Below are positions 43,838-53,345 of a stretch of DNA of 64,000 bases, piece after piece. Position 1 is the first letter of the stretch, and every line of letters begins with the position of its first letter. Origin of the DNA: Vicinamibacterales bacterium (lineage in GTDB: Bacteria; Acidobacteriota; Vicinamibacteria; Vicinamibacterales; 2-12-FULL-66-21); contig DASXLB010000028.1 of the NCBI GenBank assembly GCA_036496585.1, positions 62,001 through 126,000 on the forward strand, in the 5' to 3' direction. The notes beneath the pieces were generated by a model, which was not told where the DNA came from, did no database searches, and saw only the letters and a list, made by a program, of their open reading frames with translations. Position numbers and translations under genes: made by a program.

Positions 43838-45400
43838 ATGACAAACGGCGACGCCCGACAGCGGCGTCAGGATGGGCGTGGTCGCGAGCGGCCGGGCGTG
43901 GTCCACCGGCATCTGATCCGACTCGCCCTTCTGACGCTGGCCGCAGCGCTCGTCGGCGCCGCGTCAGCGCCCTCGTCGACAACGCTCATCCGTCACGCCC
44001 GCCTGATCGACGGCAGCGGCGGCCCCTCACGCCAGGCGGATGTACGGATTGACGGGGACCACATCGCCGCCATCGGCCGACTCGAGCCGTACGCCGGCGA
44101 ACAGGTTGTCGATGCGGCCGGTCTCGCGCTCGCCCCGGGCTTCATCGACACGCACAGCCATCACGACCGCGGGCTCGCCGAGGCACCCGACGCGCTGGCG
44201 ATGGTCAGCCAGGGAGTGACGACCATCGTCGTCGGCCAGGACGGCGGCGGCATCGATCTCAGCAAGCGCTTTGCTGCGCTCGAGGCGCAGCCGGTGTCGG
44301 TCAACGTGGCGTCGTTTGCCGGCCACGGTTCGATCCGTGGCCGCGTGATGGGCGATGACTTCAAGCGTCCCGCGACGGCCGCGGAGATCGATCGCATGAA
44401 GGCGCTGGTGCAGACGGAGATGGACGCCGGCGCGCTGGGGCTGTCGACCGGGCTCGAGTACGATCCCGGCATCTACTCCTCGCGTGAGGAGGTCCTGGCG
44501 CTTGCCCGGGTCGCCGCGGACGCCGGCGGCCGCTACATGAGCCACCTGCGCAGCGAGGATCGCGATTTCTGGGACGCGCTCGACGAGATCGTCACGATCG
44601 GCCGCGTCACCGGTATGCCGGTACAGGTGTCGCACATCAAGCTCGGCATGCACGACCTCTGGGGCCAGGCCGGGAAGCTCCGCGCCGCGCTCGACAAGGC
44701 TCGCGCGTCCGGGGTACAGCTGACGGCCGACATCTATCCCTACACATATTGGCAGTCGAATCTCGGCGTGCTCTACCCGAAGCGAAACTTCAGCGACCGC
44801 CGCGAGACGGAGTTCGTGCTCGCGCACGTCGCGCTTCCCGGCGACATCATCTTCAATTCGTTTCCTGCCCACCCCGACTACGCCGGCAGAACGCTTGCGC
44901 AGGTCGCCGCGATCCGGAACGCGTCACCGGCGCAGTCGTTGATGGATCTGCTCGCCGAGCCCGATGGGGATGCCGCCGGCATCGTCGCGAAGGGGATGTC
45001 CGACGCCGACGTCGAGCGCCTGGTGCAGTGGCCGTTCGCGAATATCTGCAGCGACGGCATGTCGCACGGCCTGCATCCGCGCGGCTTCGGGTCGTTCGCG
45101 AAAGTACTCGGTCCATACGTGCGCGACAAGAGACTCTTCTCTCTCGAAGAAGCCGTTCGCAAGATGACGAGCCTTGCGGCCGCCAATGCGGGCCTGGCGC
45201 ACCGCGGGCGGATCGGAACGGACTACGCCGCCGATCTCGTACTGTTCGATCCCGCGACGGTGGCCGACCGCGCCGACTTCGGACACGCGCAGTCGCAGGC
45301 GGTCGGCGTCAAGACGGTGTGGGTCAACGGCCAGATCGTCTTCCAGGACGGCCGGACGACCGTCGTCCACACAGGGCGCGCGCTGCGGCGCGGCCAGTAG
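43838..45400 (+). CDS. N-acyl-D-amino-acid deacylase-like amidohydrolase, exported
   Basis: This is a 520-residue enzyme. A basic N-terminus and one hydrophobic stretch (LIRLALLTLAAALVGAASA) suggest export. The catalytic domain has GFIDTHSHHDRGL (HxH), SHLRSED, VSHIKLG and CSDGMSHGLHPRGFGSF, the D-aminoacylase pattern. It should remove acyl groups from D-amino acids or related N-acyl compounds. It follows the HxH-less relative by 3 bases, completing a three-gene operon. The C-terminus has KTVWVNGQIVFQDG, typical of the family. Confidence 0.91.
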   Translation: MTNGDARQRRQDGRGRERPGVVHRHLIRLALLTLAAALVGAASAPSSTTLIRHARLIDGSGGPSRQADVRIDGDHIAAIGRLEPYAGEQVVDAAGLALAPGFIDTHSHHDRGLAEAPDALAMVSQGVTTIVVGQDGGGIDLSKRFAALEAQPVSVNVASFAGHGSIRGRVMGDDFKRPATAAEIDRMKALVQTEMDAGALGLSTGLEYDPGIYSSREEVLALARVAADAGGRYMSHLRSEDRDFWDALDEIVTIGRVTGMPVQVSHIKLGMHDLWGQAGKLRAALDKARASGVQLTADIYPYTYWQSNLGVLYPKRNFSDRRETEFVLAHVALPGDIIFNSFPAHPDYAGRTLAQVAAIRNASPAQSLMDLLAEPDGDAAGIVAKGMSDADVERLVQWPFANICSDGMSHGLHPRGFGSFAKVLGPYVRDKRLFSLEEAVRKMTSLAAANAGLAHRGRIGTDYAADLVLFDPATVADRADFGHAQSQAVGVKTVWVNGQIVFQDGRTTVVHTGRALRRGQ

Positions 45401-45444
45401 TGCGCCAGGCGAGGCCTCTCGTGGCGGCGGGCCGCCGGCGCGCG

Positions 45445-47916
45445 CTAGTCGGTGTGCAGCACGCCTGACGGCGCCAGCCGCGACGCGCGCCACGCCGGGA
45501 TCATCGTCGCCAGCGCGGTGATGCCCGCCACCAGGACGATCGCCGCGCCGAGCATGAGCGGGTCAGAGGCGCGAATCGCGTAGATCTGGCTGGCGACGAT
45601 GCGTCCCGACAAGTAGGCGATGAACAGGCCGATCGCCGTACCGGTGAGCGCCAGCAGCGCGCCCTGGCGCATGACCAGCAGGAACACGCTGCCGGGCGTC
45701 GCGCCGAGCGCCAGGCGCGTCGCCATCTCGCCGCGGCGCTGCGATACTGCGTAGGCGACGACGCCGTAGATACCGATGGCGGCGAGCAGGACCGCCACGC
45801 TGCCGAAGATCAGCATCAGCGTCATACCCAGTTGCTGCCGCCGGAGCGTCCCGTCCACCAGGTCGCGCACCAGTTCGAACTCGACGGCAACCTGCGGATC
45901 GAAGCCGCGCATTTCGCCGCGGATCGCCGACTGCAGCGCTCCGGTGTCTCTCGCCGACGTCGCCACCACCACGGTCTGGCGACGGAGCGGGTTCTGCGAC
46001 ATCGCCTGGTAGAAGGCCGGCTCCGCCTCGTCGGCCACTGTCTTCTGGCGGACATCGTCGACGACGCCGATCACGATGACTTCGTTGCTGGGATCGGGAT
46101 CGGGATAGCCGGCGGAAAACTGCAGGCCGATCGGATCGGATCCGTTCAGATAGCGCTTGACGAAGGTGCGGTTGACGATCGCCACCGCGCGCGTGTTGCG
46201 GCGATCGTCCGGCCCGAAATCGCGTCCCTGCAGCAGGCGCGTGCCGGTCGCCTGGAAGTAGCCGGCGCTGGCGAGGCGCTGGCGCGTGCCCATCGGGTGC
46301 GCGGGATCGACGGGATGCCCGTGGAACGCGGCGATGAGGGAGCTCTCGAGCGTGTTCCTCAGCGGAAAGCTCGAAGTCGAGCCGACGCCGGTGACGCCCG
46401 GCAGCGCGGCGAGCCGATCCATCAGCGTTTGTGAGGCCGTGACGACGGCGTCGGGGTTGGGATACTTCGGGCCGAGGAACGAGACGTCGAAGATGAGGCG
46501 CTGGTCGGCAGCGAAGCCGAGATCGGTCGTGCGCAGGTTGGCGAAACCACGCACCAGCCAGCCGGCGCCAGCGACGAGCAGGATCGCGAGCGCGATCTCG
46601 ATCACCGTCATCGTGCTCAGCCAGCGCGCGGTGCCGCGGCCGCCGCTCGCCGAGCGTGTGCTCTCGCTCATCAGCGTGCGGACGTCCGTCGCCGCCAGGC
46701 GCAGGGCCGGTGCGAAGCCGACCAGCAGGCCGCTGACGACCAGCGCCACGAGTGAGAACAGCAGCACGCGGCCGTCGAAGCTGACGGCGTCGAGCCGCGG
46801 CAGCTTCGACGCGCCGAGCGCGAGCAGCGCGCGGACGCCGAGCCACGCCAGCGCGAAACCGAGGACGGCGCCGCAGGTCGCCAGCAGCACCGACTCGGTG
46901 AGCAGCTGCCGGATGATGCGCGACCGCGGCGCGCCGATGGCGACCCGCACGGCCATTTCGCGGGCCCGCGCCGCGCCGCGCGCCAGCAGCAGGTTGGCGA
47001 CGTTCACGCATCCGAGCAGCAACAGCAGGCCTGTCGCCGACATCACGATCACGAGAATCGGGCCAAGGTCGCCGACCACCTGCGCGACGAGCGACCGCGT
47101 GACGTAGGCGCGGTTCTTGTCGGCGGCTGGGAAGTCCTGGCCGAGCTTGTTCATGATCGGCGTCATTTCGGCGCTCGCCCGAGGCAGCGTCGCGCCCGGC
47201 TTCAAACGCATGAAGCCTTCGAAGAAGTGATTGATGTCGTCGGGCGCGAGCTGCTGGCTGAACCAGAAGTCGCCGCCGTGCGGCGTGTCGAAGTCCCGCC
47301 CGGCCACGCCGGCGATCGTCGTGTTGATCTCGGCGAAGTGAATCGGCTTGCCGACGATCGCGGGGTCAGCGTTGAAGAGCTCCTGCCAGACGCGATACGA
47401 GATGACGACAACCGGCGGTGCCGGCGGTGGCCCGGCCGGTGCCTGTCGGGGCGGCGTGCCGGGCGCCGGCGGTGGCGGCGGCACGGGGCGGGCGAAGTTC
47501 TGGTGCGTGAAGCCGCCCAGCGTCATCGGCAGGCCGAAGAGGTCGAAGAACCCTTCCGTCACGCCATAGACCTTGACGTGCTGCGGGGTGCCGTCCTTGT
47601 GGAGCAGCGTGAGATCGTTACTCTGCAGGCCCGCGGCGCGCACGATCGTCGACGTCGTGCCGTTGAGGCGGGAGATCTCGCCGTTCGACAGCAAGCCGGT
47701 CGTGACGCGCCCGTCGGTCAGCGTCGTCCGGATGCTGTAGAGATTGTTGGCGTCCGGATAGGGTAACGGCTTGAGCAGGACCGCGTTGAGCGTGCTGAAG
47801 ATAGCCGTCGTCGCGCCGATCCCGAGCGCCAGTGTGGCGATGGCCGCAAGTGGGAAAGCCGGGGCTCGAAGGTAGCCTCGGACCGCGAAACGGAGATCTT
47901 GCAGCAGTGTTTCCAT
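45445..47916 (-). CDS. ADOP-type ABC transporter permease (MacB/FtsX-like)
   Basis: This is an 823-residue permease of the same type as the two others in this window. It begins METLLQDLRFAVRGYLRAPAF, then LAAIATLALGIGATTAIFSTLNAVLLKPLPYP. A proline-rich insert (about 145-170) lies in the first periplasmic domain. Later come FtsX helices with GAARAREMAVRVAIGAPRSRIIRQLLTESVLL and the C-terminal set ending AWRASRLAPSGVLHTD. No soluble prefix, ATPase or PadR gene adjoins it. TCTAAT on the - strand (47925-47930) ends 8 bases before the ATG. Confidence 0.92.
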   Translation of the reverse strand: METLLQDLRFAVRGYLRAPAFPLAAIATLALGIGATTAIFSTLNAVLLKPLPYPDANNLYSIRTTLTDGRVTTGLLSNGEISRLNGTTSTIVRAAGLQSNDLTLLHKDGTPQHVKVYGVTEGFFDLFGLPMTLGGFTHQNFARPVPPPPPAPGTPPRQAPAGPPPAPPVVVISYRVWQELFNADPAIVGKPIHFAEINTTIAGVAGRDFDTPHGGDFWFSQQLAPDDINHFFEGFMRLKPGATLPRASAEMTPIMNKLGQDFPAADKNRAYVTRSLVAQVVGDLGPILVIVMSATGLLLLLGCVNVANLLLARGAARAREMAVRVAIGAPRSRIIRQLLTESVLLATCGAVLGFALAWLGVRALLALGASKLPRLDAVSFDGRVLLFSLVALVVSGLLVGFAPALRLAATDVRTLMSESTRSASGGRGTARWLSTMTVIEIALAILLVAGAGWLVRGFANLRTTDLGFAADQRLIFDVSFLGPKYPNPDAVVTASQTLMDRLAALPGVTGVGSTSSFPLRNTLESSLIAAFHGHPVDPAHPMGTRQRLASAGYFQATGTRLLQGRDFGPDDRRNTRAVAIVNRTFVKRYLNGSDPIGLQFSAGYPDPDPSNEVIVIGVVDDVRQKTVADEAEPAFYQAMSQNPLRRQTVVVATSARDTGALQSAIRGEMRGFDPQVAVEFELVRDLVDGTLRRQQLGMTLMLIFGSVAVLLAAIGIYGVVAYAVSQRRGEMATRLALGATPGSVFLLVMRQGALLALTGTAIGLFIAYLSGRIVASQIYAIRASDPLMLGAAIVLVAGITALATMIPAWRASRLAPSGVLHTD

Positions 47917-47986
47917 TCCGGGGAATTAGACGCAGGCCGCGGAAGGGAGGTTTGGGCAAAACGCCGGCTGGTGACACGATGGGGGC

Positions 47987-48775
47987 GTGAATCCATCCAG
48001 CCGCGCCCTTCTAGTGTTACTTGCCGCCTGCTGCGCCTGCTCGAAGCCCGAGGCGCCCACCCCGCGGGCCGTGGCGGTGGCGACGCGGCCGGCTTCCGCG
48101 CCGGCGGCTGCCGGGGCGGCGCCGGCACCGGCATCGGGAACGGTGACGGGCGCGGTGGTCGAGACCATGAACGCGGCATCCTACACCTACGTGCGGGTGC
48201 ACGGCGCCAACGGCGATATCTGGGCCGCGGCCCCTGAGTTTGCCGTGAGGATCGGCGAACAGGTGCGCGTATCGCTCGAGATGCCGATGGTCAACTTCCA
48301 CAGCGCAAGCCTGAAGCGCGATTTTCCGCTCCTGTATTTCGTCACGCAGATCACCCCAGCCGGAGCGCCGTCAGCCAGTGCGCCAGCGGGTGATCCGCAT
48401 GCCGGGGTCCGCTCGACGCCGTCCGCCGTCACCACGCCGATGCCAGCGCCGGCCGGCGGCGTCACGATCGCGGCACTGTGGGCGAACCGCACGGCGCTCG
48501 CCGGCAAGCCGGTCACCGTCCACGGCGTCGTCGTCAAGCTGAACGCCGGCATCCTCGGCCTGACCTGGATCCATCTGCAGGACGGCACCGGCAGCGCGGG
48601 CGACGGCAGCAACGACATCACGGTGACGGCGGCTGGCGACGTGGCGGTCAAGCCGGGCGATACCGCCGTCGCCACCGGTCTGGTCGGGATCAACAAGGAC
48701 ATCGGCAGCGGCTACTCGTATCCGGTGATCGTCGAGCAGGCGCGCATCACGGTGAGCAAGACGACGGGGTCCTGA
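47987..48775 (+). CDS. Lipoprotein with two OB-fold (NrfJ-like) domains
   Basis: This is a 262-residue predicted lipoprotein, GTG start, with a lipobox-like LLVLLAACCAC. An Ala/Pro linker leads to domain 1 (SGTVTGAVVETMNAASYTYVRV, DIWAAAPEFAVRIGEQVRV, VNFHSASLKRDFPLLYFV). A second linker leads to domain 2 (VTIAALWANRTALAGKPVTVHGVVVK, HLQDGTGS, VTAAGDVAVKPGD). Both look like OB folds of the nucleotide-binding/NrfJ type. They may sense or bind small ligands or haem-protein partners at the membrane. The role is not known. Confidence 0.8.
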   Translation: MNPSSRALLVLLAACCACSKPEAPTPRAVAVATRPASAPAAAGAAPAPASGTVTGAVVETMNAASYTYVRVHGANGDIWAAAPEFAVRIGEQVRVSLEMPMVNFHSASLKRDFPLLYFVTQITPAGAPSASAPAGDPHAGVRSTPSAVTTPMPAPAGGVTIAALWANRTALAGKPVTVHGVVVKLNAGILGLTWIHLQDGTGSAGDGSNDITVTAAGDVAVKPGDTAVATGLVGINKDIGSGYSYPVIVEQARITVSKTTGS

Positions 48776-48854
48776 CCGACGAAACTGGGCGATCCGGAAC
48801 GTCGAACGATCGCGCCACGTCCACTTTCTGCGTACAATTCCCGGGTTCACGTCA

Positions 48855-50096
48855 TTGCCACGCGGCACCCACCTCTCACTTGCGGACGCGCGGCGGCTGG
48901 CGCTGACGTCGCTCGGTTTCGGCGCCGCGCGCCCGACGCGAGCCGGTGTGCCACACGTGCGTGCCACCGCGGCCCGGCTTGGCGCGATCCAAATCGACTC
49001 GGTCAACGTCCTCGCGCGCGCGCATTACCTGCCGACGTTCTCGCGGTACGGGCCATATCCGACCGCGGCGCTCGACGATCTCGCGCACAGCCGCCGCGAG
49101 TTGTTCGAGTACTGGGGACACGCGGCGTGTTTCCTGCCGATGGATCTGTATCCGCTGATGCGCTGGCGGATGGACAACCAGCGGGAGGCCTGGTCGGCGC
49201 TGCCGAAGAAGAAACGCGCGTTCCTGGAACGCGTCCGCGAGGAAGTCTCGACGCGTGGCCCGCTCGCGGCCGGTGAGCTGTCGATCGGCGGCAAGAGCAC
49301 GGGGCCGTGGTGGGGATGGTCGGACGGCAAGGAAGCGCTCGAACTGCTGTTTCGCCAGGGACACCTGGCGATTGCGGGACGCCGCCATTTCGAGCGCCTT
49401 TACGATCTTTCCGAGCGCGTCATTCCCGAAGCGGTCTGGAATGCGCCGCGCGCCGCGCCTGACGACGCACGCAAGTCGCTGCTCGTCCGCGCGGCCCGCG
49501 CGATGGGCGTTGGCACCGCAAGAGACATCGCGCAGTACTTTCACATCGACGCCTGGTGGGATCGGCTCACGCCCGACGGCCTCCGCAAGCCCGGAGGGGG
49601 ACAGCGACTCTTCGACGAGCTCGTCGAGGACCGTCAACTCGTGCGCGTCGGCGTCGAGGGCTGGAAGGCGCCGGCCTACCTGGCGGCGGGCGCACGAATC
49701 CCGCGCGCGATCGAGGCGCGCGCCATCGTGTCGCCATTCGATCCGGTGCTGTGGGAGCGCAAGTGGACCAAAGCCGTGTTCGGCTTCGACTACCAGATCG
49801 AGATTTACGTGCCGGGCCCGAAGCGGGTCCACGGCTACTACGTGCTGCCGTTCCTGCTCGGTGATCGGTTCGCCGCGCGCGTCGATCTCAAGGCGGATCG
49901 CAAGCGCTCGACGCTGATCGTGCACGCCGCCTATCTCGAGCCGGGCTTCGACGCCGCGCGCGTCGCCTTGGCGCTGGCGGCGGAGCTGCGCACGCTGGCA
50001 CGATGGCTCGCGCTGTCGTCGTTCGTCGTCGCGCGGAAAGGCGGCCTCTCGCCCCAGCTCAAGGCGGCGATCGTGTCGCCGAGCGATCCGGTGTAG
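48855..50096 (+). CDS. YcaQ/AlkZ-family DNA glycosylase
   Basis: This is a 413-residue protein of the HTH_42 family, whose members unhook DNA interstrand cross-links or excise alkylated bases. It uses a TTG start. The tandem winged-helix core carries the catalytic Q46-I-D48 (AIQIDSVNVLARAHYLPTFSRYG), which is the Q-phi-D form of YcaQ rather than the Q-phi-Q of AlkZ. Also seen are RRELFEYWGHAACFLP and IVSPFDPVLWERKWT. TACAAT (48833-48838) may be the -10. Its 3' end overlaps the convergent AI-2E gene by 166 bases. Confidence 0.9.
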   Translation: MPRGTHLSLADARRLALTSLGFGAARPTRAGVPHVRATAARLGAIQIDSVNVLARAHYLPTFSRYGPYPTAALDDLAHSRRELFEYWGHAACFLPMDLYPLMRWRMDNQREAWSALPKKKRAFLERVREEVSTRGPLAAGELSIGGKSTGPWWGWSDGKEALELLFRQGHLAIAGRRHFERLYDLSERVIPEAVWNAPRAAPDDARKSLLVRAARAMGVGTARDIAQYFHIDAWWDRLTPDGLRKPGGGQRLFDELVEDRQLVRVGVEGWKAPAYLAAGARIPRAIEARAIVSPFDPVLWERKWTKAVFGFDYQIEIYVPGPKRVHGYYVLPFLLGDRFAARVDLKADRKRSTLIVHAAYLEPGFDAARVALALAAELRTLARWLALSSFVVARKGGLSPQLKAAIVSPSDPV

Positions 50097-51856
50097 CGAT
50101 CCGCGCCGACCGACTTGCGTGCAGCGTCGTCGCTCAGCATCGCGTCACCGGCCGGCCACATGCCGACGACGAGCGTCGCTGCAGGCGCCTGATGGCGGAC
50201 GCGATCGACGAGGTACCTGAGATGCGGCGGCGAGCCGTTCAACTCGAGATGCGCGATCGCGACCGCGCTGACGCCGGTGAGATCGAGCCCGCCGATCTCG
50301 GCGCGTGACACCGCGTGATGCGGCACGCGCTCGGTCCGGAAACCGTCCCGCGTCAGCAACTGCTCCAGCATCGCCGCCACCACTTCGTCGAGGCAGCCGC
50401 GCCCGGCGACACACGCCACGACGCCGTCCCTGGCGGCCGGCGGTTCGCCGTTCCGCGTCGCCGTCAGGCGTCCGAGCTCGTCGACGATCGACGTCATCAA
50501 CCGGAGGATCGCCTCCACCCGCGTCGGCTCGAGCGATCCACGCGCTTCGTCGTGCGCGGCCAGCACCAGGGCGGGCAAGGCCACGCAGTCGTAGTACTCC
50601 ACCAGCGAATGGCCGGCGACGTAGGCCTCGGCGTGCGCCAGGATGTCGTCGAGATCGCCGGACAGGATCCGCTGGTAGATACGATCGGCGGCCGGCAGCG
50701 CCGGCCGGTCTCCGAGCAGTACGTCGAAGAACTCGAGAGGCTTCGCATGGCGGCCCACGACGACGAGACACAACGTCAGCGGCGTGGACAGAATGAGGCC
50801 CATCGGCCCCCACAGCCATGTCCAGAACAGCGCGGCCACGATCACCGAGATCGGCGACAGCCCGGTCGAGTGGCCGTAGAGCAGCGGTTCGACAACGTAA
50901 CCCGTGATCGGCTCGACGACGACGAAGAGCAGGCCGACGTAGACGGCAGCCGTCCAGCCCGGATCGACGCCGGCGGCCAGCGCCAGCGGTGCGATGGCGG
51001 CAAGGATCGGACCGACGTAGGGCACGAACCGCAGCACGCCGGCCAGCACGCCCCACACCGCCGGCGATGGAATCCCGATCGCCCACAATCCCACGCCGAT
51101 CACGATGCCAAAGGTCGTGTTGACGGCGAGTTGCGACACGAAATAGCGGCTCAGCCGCTGGCCCGCGTCGTCGATCGCGAGCGTCGTGCGGTTCAGATCC
51201 GAGGAGCCCACCAGGCGAATGAAGCGGTCGCGCAGGTCCTCCTTCTGGATCAGGATGAAGATCGCGACGACGATGACGATGACTGTGGTTTCGAGGGGTC
51301 CCACCACCGGCTTGATGATGGTACCGGCCATCGCGAACGGCGAGGCCGCCTGCGGCGCGACTTCGACGACGGTCGGCGACGCGGGGGTGGCGCTGCGCGC
51401 GCGGCCCGCCGGCGTCCGGACCGGAGCCGGCGGTGCGGCGGCCGGCGGGCGCGTCACGCCGGGAATCAGCCTGGCGAGCGCATCGAAGCGCGCCGTCGCG
51501 AATGTCTGCGCGCCGTCGATCTTGCGGCCGATCGTTTCGGCGTATTGCGGCGCGTTGTCAGCGAGCGTCGACGCCTGGGTGCCGAGGAGCGTGGCGATGA
51601 GTCCAATCACCCCGAGCGCGACCAGCACGCTGGCGACGACCGCCGGCGCGCGCCAGAGTCCGAGGCGGCCGAGCAGGTTGACGAGCGGCGACAGGATGAA
51701 CGACAGGATCACGGCCAGCGTGATCGGGATGAAGACCTCCTTCGCCACGTAGAGCGCGGCGATCACGATGACGCCGATCGCGAGCGCGAGCAGAGCGCGC
51801 GCTTCGGGAATCCGCAGCTCGGCTGTTGACGGCTCGGGCATGTCGCATACAAGCAT
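49931..51856 (-). CDS. AI-2E family transporter with C-terminal cytoplasmic domain
   Basis: This is a 641-residue membrane protein. The AI-2E/PerM domain (about 20-375) has helices at 22-40, 45-65, 72-92, then LRFVPYVGPILAAIAPLALA, GLSPISVIVAALFWTWLWGPMGLILSTPLT. An Ala/Pro-rich insert lies at about 135-175. After the last helix, about 250 residues are soluble; part (VVACVAGRGCLDEVVAAMLEQLL to VVGMWPAGD) looks like a B12-binding-type Rossmann fold without the cobalamin histidine. The last ~50 residues are encoded opposite the YcaQ gene. The start may be 51841 instead. Confidence 0.87.
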   Translation of the reverse strand: MLVCDMPEPSTAELRIPEARALLALAIGVIVIAALYVAKEVFIPITLAVILSFILSPLVNLLGRLGLWRAPAVVASVLVALGVIGLIATLLGTQASTLADNAPQYAETIGRKIDGAQTFATARFDALARLIPGVTRPPAAAPPAPVRTPAGRARSATPASPTVVEVAPQAASPFAMAGTIIKPVVGPLETTVIVIVVAIFILIQKEDLRDRFIRLVGSSDLNRTTLAIDDAGQRLSRYFVSQLAVNTTFGIVIGVGLWAIGIPSPAVWGVLAGVLRFVPYVGPILAAIAPLALAAGVDPGWTAAVYVGLLFVVVEPITGYVVEPLLYGHSTGLSPISVIVAALFWTWLWGPMGLILSTPLTLCLVVVGRHAKPLEFFDVLLGDRPALPAADRIYQRILSGDLDDILAHAEAYVAGHSLVEYYDCVALPALVLAAHDEARGSLEPTRVEAILRLMTSIVDELGRLTATRNGEPPAARDGVVACVAGRGCLDEVVAAMLEQLLTRDGFRTERVPHHAVSRAEIGGLDLTGVSAVAIAHLELNGSPPHLRYLVDRVRHQAPAATLVVGMWPAGDAMLSDDAARKSVGADRYTGSLGDTIAALSWGERPPFRATTNDDSASHRASVRSSAASAKATRAASKPGSR

Positions 51857-51901
51857 GCCATGAGCGACCGCACGCGACCCCGCACGGAACGGGCGTGTCG
51901 T

Positions 51902-52714
51902 TCATCGCTGGCAGACAGAGCAGAAGAACGTCGACCGGCCCGCCAACCTACGGCGCACGATGGTGCCGCCGCATCCCGGGCGGCGGCACCGTTTGGCTTC
52001 GCGATCGTAGACGCGGAACCGTTCGGTGCGATACGTCGCGCGCGATTGCCGGTCGATCGCTTCGGTCAGCACCTGCTTGATCGCCCGCACGAGCTGCCGC
52101 GCCGCGTCTGTCGGCGCTCCCGCCCGCGTCGCCATCGTCGACGCCTGACGCTCCGGCGACAGCTTCGCAACATGCAGGGCCTCCACCACATAGATGTTGC
52201 CGAGCCCGGCGACGACATGCTGGTCGAGGAGCAGCGATTTGAGCGGGGCCTTCCTGCCCGTCACCGCTTTGGCCAGCGCGGCTGCGTCGAACTCGGGCGA
52301 CAGCGGTTCCGGGCCGAGCGTGCTGAGGACGGGATGCGCCGCGCCTCGCGCGACCAGATCCATGAACCCGAACCGCCGAGGATCGTTGAAGGTGACGACC
52401 CGCCGGGAAGACATCCGGAAGATCACGTGATCGTGGCGCGCGTCCTCCGGATCCTCGCGCCTGACGTCGATTTCGAACCAGCCCGACATGCCGAGGTGCA
52501 TCACGAGCGTCTCCCCAGACGAGAGCGGGACGACGAGATATTTGGCGCGCCGCTGGACCGCGAGCGCCGTCTTCCCCGTCAGCCGCGCCGCGAAGCGCGG
52601 CGGAAACGGCGTGCGCAGATCGGGGCGGTTGAGGATGACCCGCACGAACGCCTTGCCCGCCATCGCGGGTTCGAGACGGCGGCGAACGGTTTCGACTTCG
52701 GGAAGCTCGGGCAT
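51902..52714 (-). CDS. mutM: Formamidopyrimidine-DNA glycosylase
   Basis: This 270-residue Fpg/MutM excises 8-oxoguanine and ring-opened purines. The N-terminus PELPEVETVRR carries the catalytic proline and glutamate. Also present are RRAKYLVVPL (catalytic-loop lysine), HLGMSGWF, NDPRRFGF and GLGNIYVVEALH. The C-terminal zinc finger is C-x4-C (CRRPGC) followed by FFCSVCQ, with the damaged-base loop RST before it. The x4 spacing is a known variant. It is divergent from the DinB gene (52811). Confidence 0.95.
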   Translation of the reverse strand: MPELPEVETVRRRLEPAMAGKAFVRVILNRPDLRTPFPPRFAARLTGKTALAVQRRAKYLVVPLSSGETLVMHLGMSGWFEIDVRREDPEDARHDHVIFRMSSRRVVTFNDPRRFGFMDLVARGAAHPVLSTLGPEPLSPEFDAAALAKAVTGRKAPLKSLLLDQHVVAGLGNIYVVEALHVAKLSPERQASTMATRAGAPTDAARQLVRAIKQVLTEAIDRQSRATYRTERFRVYDREAKRCRRPGCGGTIVRRRLAGRSTFFCSVCQR

Positions 52715-52797
52715 GGGTGCTTCAGCATCGCAGATCCACGACTCATCCCGTTGCCCCGCGGCTCCGGATCTCCTGAACTCCCGCGATCGGTTTCCGC

Positions 52798-52803
52798 TAG
52801 GCT
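52798..52803 (+). promoter_or_regulatory. -10 hexamer TAGGCT, leaderless start
   Basis: TAGGCT ends 7 bases before the ATG at 52811. No Shine-Dalgarno site is present. Confidence 0.5.
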
Positions 52804-52810
52804 ACAAGCG

Positions 52811-53305
52811 ATGCGCGAAGTCTGGCTGCGCGGAGGAATCGTCGAGGGGGTGCCGCCGCTGCTGCAGCCGGTCGCACACAGCCTGCTGCAGAGCCGCGAA
52901 GAAGTGGAACACCTGCTGACGGGGATGACGCCTGCCGTGATCTGGCAGGCGCGCCACGGCGCCGCGACCGTCGGTTTCCACGTCCTGCACGCCCTCGGCA
53001 GCCTCGATCGCTTGTTCACCTACGCGCGCGGCGCGATGTTGTCAGACGCGCAACTGCAGGTGCTGCGGCAGGAAGCGGGGCCGGATCCCGAGCTCGCGGC
53101 CGACGAGCTGATCGCCGGATTCGACGCGGCGGTCACGCGCGCGCTCGATCAGCTGCGTGGGACCAGCGCGTCAGCGCTGACCGACGCTCGTGCCGTCGGA
53201 CGCGGCAGGCTGCCATCGACCGTTGTCGGCTTGCTGTTTCACGCTGCCGAGCACACGCAGCGTCATATCGGCCAGGCGACGTCGACGGCGAAGCTGCTGG
53301 CCTGA
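52811..53305 (+). CDS. DinB family protein
   Basis: This is a 164-residue four-helix-bundle protein of the DinB/YfiT superfamily. The usual three metal-ligand histidines are present in GFHVLHALGSLDRL and LLFHAAEHTQRHIGQA. These proteins are often thiol-dependent transferases, but this one's substrate is unknown. It is complete, unlike the collapsed DinB gene at 17966. The start at 52811 is set by the -10 hexamer 7 bases upstream. Confidence 0.88.
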   Translation: MREVWLRGGIVEGVPPLLQPVAHSLLQSREEVEHLLTGMTPAVIWQARHGAATVGFHVLHALGSLDRLFTYARGAMLSDAQLQVLRQEAGPDPELAADELIAGFDAAVTRALDQLRGTSASALTDARAVGRGRLPSTVVGLLFHAAEHTQRHIGQATSTAKLLA

Positions 53306-53345
53306 CCGCCTGCCGGCCGACCAGGGTTCCAGCCGTACGCCGGTG

